This document shows positions 51,084-57,092 of a stretch of DNA of 64,000 nt, one piece after another (position 1 is the first letter of the stretch; each line of letters begins with the position of its first letter). The translations under genes were made by a program, and so were the position numbers. A model generated the notes under the pieces. It was not told the origin of the DNA, made no database searches, and was given only the letters and a program-made list of their open reading frames with translations. Origin of the DNA: CAIYRG01 sp964494505 (GTDB lineage: Bacteria; Pseudomonadota; Alphaproteobacteria; Micropepsales; Micropepsaceae); contig CAZBRO010000024.1 in NCBI GenBank assembly GCA_964494505.1, positions 20,794 to 84,793 of the forward strand, in the 5' to 3' direction.

Positions 51084-51111
51084 GCCCCCCGCTCTGGGGG
51101 CTTCTCTTTTT
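51084..51111 (+). terminator. Intrinsic terminator without an obvious gene
   Basis: GCCCCC-CGCTCT-GGGGGC is followed by TTCTCTTTTT on the plus strand. The 6-bp GC stem is extended by GAGAAG/CTTCTC farther out. It would end a plus-strand transcript of up to several hundred bases that has no clear ORF. Confidence 0.65.
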
Positions 51112-51442
51112 GGGGCCGCGGGGTTCGCCTCTGTCGAAAACCGCACAATAGTCATTGCCAGCCTGTGCCAAAGAGTTTTTCTTCAGGGCATGACCAGCCA
51201 TCGCCCACCGGCGTCCATTGCCATGCTCGGCCATCTGCGTAGCCGCCCGGCGGCGTACCGTCTTCAGACGTTTCAGCATCGGAGCCCGTCCGTCGCGAAA
51301 ACCGATCGCGGCGAACGCCAAGGGCCTCAATATCGCATTGGAGGGAGAACTGGGCCACGTCACCGTCCAGAAGGACCGGGATTCAGACCGTTGCCCGTCA
51401 TGATCAGCGCGTAAGATCGCTCACCGCCGCTTCCACAAACGG

Positions 51443-51493
51443 GAAAAGCCCGACTATCCCACAGGAGAGGGCGGGGATTTGGCCGGGCTTTTC
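51443..51493. terminator. Long-loop inverted repeat GAAAAGCCCG / CGGGCTTTTC
   Basis: Perfect 10-bp arms at 51443-51452 and 51484-51493, 31 bp apart, each edge carrying A or T tracts. This could terminate transcription in both directions. Confidence 0.55.
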
Positions 51494-51754
51494 TACTCGA
51501 CAGCAAGACCCCACAAACGCGAGGAGTCTCGATGGGGTAACGCGAGCTAAAGCGGTCCAGTTCCGACGTGGAGGCACTGTTACAGTTTGATCGGGGGCTG
51601 ATTTTCGTGAGACTTGACCAGCTTTGGTCAGGCCGGCGGTCCCGTCGCGATGCGCATGAGGTGGACGGCGTTGCCGATCACGTCGGCGGGCCATGGGGCC
51701 TTGATGTCCCTTGGGTATGGGTAGAGTATGGCATGCAGAGAGGACCGGTGCGAG

Positions 51755-51940
51755 ATGACGGTCGAGAGTGAGACTGCAGCATCCTATATGGAGCGCGCGA
51801 AGCTATTGCGGGTGATGGCCGGCTTGGACGCCGACAAGGAAACAGCGGCGACGCTGAGGAAAATAGCGCTGGAATACGAAAGTATGGATGCCTCGCTTAC
51901 TGTTCTCGATGCCGCTATCGCGAAACGGCGCGCGCCATAG
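51755..51940 (+). CDS. Tiny helical protein, family copy A
   Basis: The 61-residue protein reads ESETAASYMERAKLLRVMAG, then DKETAATLRKIALEYESMDA. Two short helices rich in Arg, Leu and Glu resemble the products at 52893 and 53752 (RAxxLRxxA...TAxxLRxxAxEYE). Small proteins of this pattern are common in Bradyrhizobium-type genomes and have no known role. The start at 51755 lies after GAGAGG/GTGCGAG-type sequence; it is the first ATG giving the conserved part. Confidence 0.65.
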   Translation: MTVESETAASYMERAKLLRVMAGLDADKETAATLRKIALEYESMDASLTVLDAAIAKRRAP

Positions 51941-52174
51941 ATTTACGCTTGCTTGACGTGCCGCCGCTGCCAGTACCCGATCTTATGGCGCGGACGCCAT
52001 AAGGACATAGCGGCACCAGGGCCAAAATTCCGTTCTCCTTCATGTGCAGTAAGGCGGAGAAACGTACCGTGGCCGAACCGTGAACGGCTACCCAGGCCAA
52101 GCACATTATCTGGACAAGGCTTTGGTCCCGCGTGGCCCCGGCTGAGACCGTGCATTTCCGAGCCCGGGCGGTGT

Positions 52175-52402
52175 TTAAGCCAGCCCAGCCAAGATCGCTA
52201 ATCGAACGAGGCGCGGCGCCGCATGCGTGTCTGTCTTTATGGCGATCCGCGACCGGTGAGTTGCGACTGTATGGAGTGAGATTCCGAGCTTGTGTGCGAT
52301 TTCCTTGCTCGTTAGTCCCCGCCCGATAAGAGCTAGCACTTCTTTCTCGCGAGGTGTCAGTTTCAGGATCAGAAGGGATGGGGACGGGGACGTGCCGGAC
52401 AA
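52175..52402 (-). CDS. Lone LuxR/GerE-type DNA-binding domain
   Basis: The 75-residue protein is essentially one LuxR helix-turn-helix: LKLTPREKEVLALIGRGLTS, KEIAHKLGISLHTVATHRSR and a final helix (APRLVRLAILAGLA). There is no receiver or ligand domain. It could act as a stand-alone regulator or be the remnant of a larger response regulator. It lies within the element, 1.7 kb from the kinase-regulator pair. Confidence 0.85.
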   Translation of the reverse strand: MSGTSPSPSLLILKLTPREKEVLALIGRGLTSKEIAHKLGISLHTVATHRSRIAIKTDTHAAPRLVRLAILAGLA

Positions 52403-52715
52403 AGAGCGCGCTATAGTTTGTTGACTCTAAGCGCGTCCCCCCGCGCGGGCGCCTTCCTAATCAACCCGGTCTTATTTCGCAAGCGCCACAAGCGCGGTCT
52501 TATGGCGCAGGCGTTTTTGCGCCATTAGCCCCCACAAACGGGGGAAATGGTTTCGGCGACGGCGCGCGCCGATTCCTGTCTCTTGCCGAATGATGCGCCG
52601 AACATCTTCCTCAGTGAGCGGACGAATCGCTGGCTGCAAATGCTGTCCGCTCACGGGCGCGCCAGCCGTCCCTGGCGAACGACAACCAGAGCGGGATATC
52701 GCCGCCTCCCGCTTC
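52403..52715. other. Region with no confident gene
   Basis: A 60-residue minus-strand frame (52472-52654) is open and contains LTEEDVRRIIRQETG, but it has no supported ribosome site or family. I see nothing else. Confidence 0.4.
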
Positions 52716-52820
52716 CTAGCGCGCGATGGTCGGCACGGAAAGGCCGGACAGTTTCGCGAATTCGGGCTGACTCATACGGGCCTCTTCTTTGCGCCAGTGC
52801 CGGAGGTCTTCAGGTCTCAA
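52716..52820 (-). pseudogene. Truncated XRE helix-turn-helix fragment
   Basis: A 34-codon stretch from a TTG at 52820 encodes RPEDLRHWRKEEARMSQPEF and AKLSGLSVPTIAR-stop. This is the first three helices of a Cro/CI domain and ends exactly where the domain should continue (usually WE...). No full gene is present on either side, so it is likely a remnant of a phage-type repressor or antitoxin. Confidence 0.45.
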
Positions 52821-52892
52821 TTGATCGGTCGTGGCCTTGAGGTCCCTTGGGCATCTAATCAGTATGCATAGGATAGGGAATTGGGGAGAGGC

Positions 52893-53120
52893 ATGAGGCT
52901 TGTAACAGAGTACCGGCGACGTGCCGAGGAGTGCTATTCGCTCGCGAAGACTGCCGCGACGGAGGACCATAGGGCCCTGATCCGCGGTATAGCGGAAACG
53001 TGGGAAATCCTTGCTCGACAAAGGGAGGCGTTGGTCAGGAACGAGCCTGACAAATCTGTTCTTGATGAGCTTCCCTGGCGGCCAAGTCACCTGCCATCAC
53101 CTCTGCCAAAGTCGAACTGA
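52893..53120 (+). CDS. Tiny helical protein, family copy B
   Basis: The 75-residue product begins MRLVTEYRRRAEECYSLAKT and continues HRALIRGIAETWEILARQRE. It is a two-helix protein like those at 51755 and 53752, with an extended C-terminus. GGGGAGAGG lies just before the ATG at 52893, a strong ribosome site that fixes the start. The upstream block CCTTGAGGTCCCTTGGG is shared with copy A. Confidence 0.7.
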   Translation: MRLVTEYRRRAEECYSLAKTAATEDHRALIRGIAETWEILARQREALVRNEPDKSVLDELPWRPSHLPSPLPKSN

Positions 53121-53259
53121 GCCGCCGCCCTTCCGGAGCCGGGTGAAAACCCGTTCCATCATTAAATCTCTGCGAAGCGTACGGATACGCACGCGATCCG
53201 CAGGCGATTTCCACGTTTACTATGATGTCGATCTTCCTCTTAATTGTGAGGGTCACACC

Positions 53260-53502
53260 ATGAGCGGCTATCGCTACAATTTTGTGGATCACAACGGCGC
53301 CATTCAAACGACCCTCGTTCTGAGTTTTTCATCGGATGATACCGCTTGCGAGGTCGCGAGCGATATCTTGAGCCATAGCAATTTCGCGAGAGTGGAAGTG
53401 CTCCTTGGCGAAGACATGATTTTTCAAGCAACACGCGATGACCGCGGACGCGTTCGGCCCGATGGCGATGCTACGCCCCATTCGCATGCCGGCGGCCAAT
53501 AG
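53260..53502 (+). CDS. Small hypothetical protein
   Basis: The 80-residue product begins MSGYRYNFVDHNGAIQTTLV and continues with CEVASDILSHSNFARVEVLL and GEDMIFQATRDDRG. The pattern (aromatic strand, D-x-x-G turn, acidic helix, then VEVxxGxxxI) matches a group of small alphaproteobacterial proteins often found near stress-response genes. I know no function. The ATG at 53260 is the first that gives this core; the open frame upstream overlaps copy B. Confidence 0.6.
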   Translation: MSGYRYNFVDHNGAIQTTLVLSFSSDDTACEVASDILSHSNFARVEVLLGEDMIFQATRDDRGRVRPDGDATPHSHAGGQ

Positions 53503-53699
53503 CCACTGAAATCGACTGACGATTTGCGGCTCAGCGCCAGCCCGGCAACGCGGCGCACCTGATCGCCATTGGCGACACGGCGGTTGTCTCCACGCGACGC
53601 CGCCTCTTGGGGTGCCTGAGCAAGCTCGCGTCCGCGACGCGCGATGAAGATGGCCCTGCTGGCGCAAACGCCAAAACGGGTCGTCGGGCATGCCAGCGC

Positions 53700-53725
53700 G
53701 GAACGTTTTGGACACGGGCGCAGTT
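53700..53725 (+). promoter_or_regulatory. Possible general-stress (EcfG-type) promoter
   Basis: GGAAC (53700-53704), 18 bases, then GTT (53723-53725) matches the spacing of the known alphaproteobacterial EcfG promoter (GGAAC-N16/17-CGTT) except for A in place of C. It lies 27 bp upstream of the gene at 53752. A chance match cannot be excluded. Confidence 0.35.
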
Positions 53726-53751
53726 TGACGTCGTGGAAGATCGGACGCGAG

Positions 53752-53931
53752 ATGACCTACGAAATGCATAAGTCTCGGCAATTGCGGGACCGGGCCGAAC
53801 GACTTCGCGCCTATGCAGACACGGATGACGTACCAAGAACCGCCGGGATGCTTAGGGAGGTCGCTACCGAATATGAAGACCTTGCCACTGTATTTGCCGC
53901 GATGGACCACGCAAATCGCGGGATCCAATAG
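53752..53931 (+). CDS. Tiny helical protein, family copy C
   Basis: The 59-residue product contains MHKSRQLRDRAERLRAYADT and GMLREVATEYEDLATVFAAM, closely parallel to copy A (ERAKLLRVMAG, ATLRKIALEYESMD). The ATG at 53752 gives the compact form; upstream in-frame codons to 53644 are not family-like. A possible EcfG-type promoter precedes it. Confidence 0.65.
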   Translation: MTYEMHKSRQLRDRAERLRAYADTDDVPRTAGMLREVATEYEDLATVFAAMDHANRGIQ

Positions 53932-54014
53932 CGCGGCCATATGCGAGGCCGGCGCGGATGCCATCGGCACCGGCATGCGCGTCTCAGCGAATGCTCCCCG
54001 CGGTATTCAGTGAA

Positions 54015-54692
54015 TCAGGCGCGCGTGCCGGAATGCCCGAACATAACCGCGCGAACGAAGTTCGGATCAGGTTGACGGCCTGCGGCAATGGCGTTCTCAG
54101 CCTTGATCAGGTCGAGCCCGCACACTTTCCCTTGGCGCTGAGCGTCGAGCGCCTTCCCGAAGAAGTGCCCAGGGCTCATTTCGCGCGGTGTCGTGCCACG
54201 CGTGCCGTCTCCCATCACCTTGCGGACGATCTCTGGCGGTACAGGCTGCCCATGGTTGAGGCAGGCTTCGGCGCGGGCGATATCAAATCCCGAGACGGTG
54301 CCGGCAGCCTGGCCAGCGAGCGCCTTCGCAAAGAATTCCGTTGTGGTCACGGTGCCAGTTTCGGCGCTGCCCTGACGACGCCGCGCGAGCTTGTCGATCC
54401 GAGCCGCCTGCACCTTGACGATGTCCAACAACTGACCGAGCGCCTTCGTGATTGCGCCCTCGTTGTTCTCGACGCGCGCCGTCAGCGACTTCACCATATC
54501 CGCGCCGTCGATCGCGCGCATCTCGGTGCCGTCCGCCAGCTTCACCGTGAAGGACTTGGCAACTGCGCCGTCATTGGCGGCGGCCGCGATTTTCGCGTCG
54601 GCAGCACCCGTGTCGGAAGGGTCGTCCCCGTCACCGTATAGCGCGCGCAATTCTTCGAGCAAGAGTTCAAATTCGCCCCCTTTGATAGCCAC
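54015..54692 (-). CDS. Hypothetical element protein (225 residues)
   Basis: The product begins with GTG at 54692 (VAIKGGEFELLLEELRALYG); AAGGAGAACGAC immediately upstream is an excellent ribosome site. The middle is alpha-helical (EMRAIDGADMVKSLTARVEN, ALGQLLDIVKVQAARIDKLA). Near the C-terminus are two similar blocks (FFAKALAGQAAGTVSGFDIARAE and FFGKALDAQRQGKVCGLDLI), an internal repeat of about 45 residues. I recognise no family; a phage structural or scaffold role is only a guess. Confidence 0.65.
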   Translation of the reverse strand: MAIKGGEFELLLEELRALYGDGDDPSDTGAADAKIAAAANDGAVAKSFTVKLADGTEMRAIDGADMVKSLTARVENNEGAITKALGQLLDIVKVQAARIDKLARRRQGSAETGTVTTTEFFAKALAGQAAGTVSGFDIARAEACLNHGQPVPPEIVRKVMGDGTRGTTPREMSPGHFFGKALDAQRQGKVCGLDLIKAENAIAAGRQPDPNFVRAVMFGHSGTRA

Positions 54693-54786
54693 CGTCGTTC
54701 TCCTTGGATTGTTCGCCGCGGTGAAACCGTACCGGCACGACCGTTCCAAGTAGTGAGCCCGCGCGCCATTGGCGGGCAGGGCAGGG

Positions 54787-54969
54787 TCACGATTTCGGGG
54801 CTTTGGTTTTCTTCTCTCGTTCCGCGATCAGCTTCTTGACGTGCGGCGGGCAGATCGCATCCGAATACTCTTTGCTCAGGACTGAGCCTTGGCCGAAATC
54901 GTACCCGTCGTACAGATCGGGGCGTTCGGCCGGAGTTGGCATGCCAGGTTTCGTCTGTTTGCTGCTCAT
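54787..54969 (-). CDS. Small hypothetical protein, intact tandem copy
   Basis: The 60-residue product reads MSSKQTKPGMPTPAERPDLY and continues GSVLSKEYSDAICPPHVKKL with a lysine-rich tail. A second, frameshifted copy lies directly upstream (55024-55210). No family is recognised. Confidence 0.6.
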   Translation of the reverse strand: MSSKQTKPGMPTPAERPDLYDGYDFGQGSVLSKEYSDAICPPHVKKLIAEREKKTKAPKS

Positions 54970-55023
54970 GGCGGCCTCAAAATTATGAAGGTCAGAGCAT
55001 AGCCCTACCGGCACGGGGTGAGT

Positions 55024-55210
55024 TCAGGATTTCGGGACCTCGGGCATCTTCCGGGCGCGTGCGGCAATCGCTTCCTTCACATGGTCGGGAAGCACCGAGT
55101 CCAGATATTCTTTGCTCCAAGCGGCACCATGGCCACAAATCGTAGTCGTCATACATGTCGGGCCGTTCCGCAGGGGTAGGCATACCAGTTGGCTTCTTGC
55201 CGCTCGTGAT
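55024..55210 (-). pseudogene. Frameshifted tandem copy of the gene at 54787
   Basis: Starting at 55210 the frame reads ITSGKKPTGMPTPAERPDMY, matching the intact copy. After DDYDL an extra base (in GATTTGTGGCC, about 55137) shifts the frame. The rest (GHGAAWSKEYLDSVLPDHVK) is in another frame and ends KMPEVPKS at 55024. The start codon is ATC where the intact copy has ATG. The copy is therefore dead or the sequence has an error. Confidence 0.65.
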
Positions 55211-55336
55211 ACCCCCGAAAACAACGAAGGCCGGAAGTGATTTTTCACTTCCGGCCCCCCATTCACTGCCACATTGCCTGCCCAGCAAGTGGACCATAGA
55301 CGCTTTTTGGTCTAAGTCAATACCTGTCAACGGACG

Positions 55337-56056
55337 TTGAAAGGAAAAGATTTGCCACCGGTTGGCAATCGCTTCGTGGTGTACCTGAGAGTCTCGACAG
55401 CGCGCCAGGGCCAGTCCGGCCTCGGCTTGGAGGCCCAGCGGGAGGCCGTGCAGCGGTTCGTCGCCGCGCGCCGAGGCAAGATAACCGCCGAGTTCACGGA
55501 GATCGAGACCGGCAAACGTGACAAGCGGCCGCAGCTTCAGAGCGCCCTCGCGCGATGCAAGCGGACCGGCGCGACCCTGATAATCGCGAAGCTCGACCGC
55601 CTGACGCGCAACGCCCGATTCCTGCTGTCGATCATCGAGAGCAACGTCCCAGTGGCGTTTTGCGACCTGCCGCATATTCCCGCCGGCGCGAACGGCAAAT
55701 TCTTGCTGACGCAATTCGCCGCCGTCGCCGAGCTTGAGGCCGGGATGATCAGCGAAAGGACGAAGGCCGCTCTTGCCGCTGCAAAGGCGCGCGGGACGAA
55801 GCTGGGCGGCCGGCGTGTCGGCAGCGCGGACATCCGCCAGTATCAGGCCTCCGGCGTCGCGGTGGCCAGCCAGATGGCGCGGGAGCGCGCGACAAGATTC
55901 GCGGAAGAGCACCGCGACGCGATCGAGGAAATGCAGGCCGAAGGGCTATCGCTCACTGCCATGGCGGCCAAGTTGAACGCTGATGGCGTGCCGACACGGC
56001 GCGGGGGAAAGTGGACCTCGACGGCGGTCAGGCGCATGATTGCGCGATTGGCGTGA
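55337..56056 (+). CDS. Serine recombinase (resolvase/invertase family)
   Basis: The 239-residue protein has a resolvase N-terminal catalytic domain with serine in FVVYLRVSTARQGQSGLG and conserved Arg residues in KLDRLTRNARFL. A C-terminal helix-turn-helix follows (IEEMQAEGLSLTAMAAKLN, GVPTRRGGKWTSTAVRRMI). It starts at TTG 55337 with AACGGACG nearby. It belongs to the small serine recombinases that resolve or invert DNA; in this element it may control phase or dimer resolution. It reads opposite to the flanking genes. Confidence 0.9.
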   Translation: MKGKDLPPVGNRFVVYLRVSTARQGQSGLGLEAQREAVQRFVAARRGKITAEFTEIETGKRDKRPQLQSALARCKRTGATLIIAKLDRLTRNARFLLSIIESNVPVAFCDLPHIPAGANGKFLLTQFAAVAELEAGMISERTKAALAAAKARGTKLGGRRVGSADIRQYQASGVAVASQMARERATRFAEEHRDAIEEMQAEGLSLTAMAAKLNADGVPTRRGGKWTSTAVRRMIARLA

Positions 56057-56108
56057 GATTTTCGTTCGGATTGGCGGGCACCGGCGCGTTGGCCTGACCA
56101 GAAACAGA

Positions 56109-56143
56109 AAGTCCGCCGAATACTGAACGTACCCGGCGGACTT
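56109..56143. terminator. Bidirectional terminator AAGTCCGCCG / CGGCGGACTT
   Basis: Perfect 10-bp arms with a 15-base loop lie 52 bp past the recombinase stop, with A-rich and T-rich edges. It can end the recombinase transcript and the convergent minus-strand genes. Confidence 0.65.
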
Positions 56144-56326
56144 ACCCAATTAGCCTGCCCAGCCCTCGTGGGGTGGCAATTTATACCGTCGACGGTGACG
56201 GAGCGCAATGCCAAGCTCAAGTTTATTTTCGCCGACAGTTTTTCCGGCGCGGCCGCGCGCCGCTGCACCGACAGGGAGGCGCTGAGAGCGCGCCACGGCG
56301 GAGGGAGCGGCTGTACGCCAGACTTC

Positions 56327-56569
56327 CTACAGCCAATCCAGGGCGCCGGCGGCTTGACGGCGCTTAATCCAGGCCGCGATTTCCTCCAGCCACTCAATCT
56401 CACGTTCGACGTAACGGAGCTTCAGCGGCTTGGCCCCACTCTGTAACCACCAGCCCACGCGAGTCCGCGCGAACACCATGTCGTGGTCGGTGGGCCGGTA
56501 ACCCTTCGTGGCCGTCAGCGCAGCACGGGCGCGGTCGGCGAAGGCTTCTGCACCTGCGCGGGTTTGCAT
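56327..56569 (-). CDS. Small hypothetical protein (80 residues)
   Basis: The product reads MQTRAGAEAFADRARAALTA and continues ARTRVGWWLQSGAKPLKLRY, then a helical end (VEREIEWLEEIAAWIKRRQA). It looks like a compact helical protein. No family is recognised. It is the last of the minus-strand genes after the primase, 523 bp away. Confidence 0.55.
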   Translation of the reverse strand: MQTRAGAEAFADRARAALTATKGYRPTDHDMVFARTRVGWWLQSGAKPLKLRYVEREIEWLEEIAAWIKRRQAAGALDWL

Positions 56570-57092
56570 ACGAAAATCCTCTGGCTACTGGACCGGCCCA
56601 ATGTTGCAGCACGACTGCAGAAGTCACCACGCCGGCCGCTGACAAATCTCCCCCCAGCGACCGGCCAACAGTGACAAGTCTCAGCATATATTTCGGGCAG
56701 TTGATGGGCGCAGCAGCCCTCCGGCTGACAAGGAGTGACGCCGTCTGCTCAGTGCCGCATGGGTGGAGAGGGTGGAGAGGGTGGAGCACTTTCCCCCTAT
56801 TTCCAGAATCCAAAATTCAAAATTCAAAATCAGTAATCACTGTGCCGGGTGGGCCGACGGCGCGGCGGGGTTAAATGCCCCACCCAAGTCCACCTCTCCA
56901 CCCCCGGACTAGCGCGAAGGGGTTGAAGCCACCGGCGATGGTGCCGCTGGTGACATCTATGGCGATGGTCGAAAACTAGCCGGGCCCAGCCCATCCGCAA
57001 AGCGACTGCCAATGCGCTAGGCAACGACGCCGCTCCCCCGCGGCGGGGCGGGGTATCTGGACTTAACCGCGTTGTCAGAGGTTGCGCCGGCT
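56570..57092. other. 523-bp region with no gene
   Basis: It contains simple repeats, GGTGGAGAGGGTGGAGAGGG near 56762-56785 and CCAAAATTCAAAATTCAAAATC near 56812-56831, and no ORF worth calling. It may carry regulatory sequence. Confidence 0.45.

Larger units (their letters stand above)
50549..51754. other. 1.2-kb region with no recognisable gene
   Basis: Several short frames are open (for example 51019-51363 on the minus strand), but none has the composition or motifs of a protein I recognise. The region holds two strong hairpins (listed) and ends with an element CCTTGATGTCCCTTGGG (51699-51715) shared with the upstream of the gene at 52893. Either it is decayed element DNA or it carries untranslated RNA. 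Confidence 0.5.

Noticed and set aside
51019..51363. A 114-codon minus-strand frame in the gene-free part of the element
   Set aside because: No ribosome site, no recognisable motif, and it crosses a strong terminator hairpin.
52472..52654. A 60-codon minus-strand frame containing LTEEDVRRIIRQETG
   Set aside because: The helix-like start is suggestive, but there is no ribosome site, partner or family, and the second half is arginine-rich filler.
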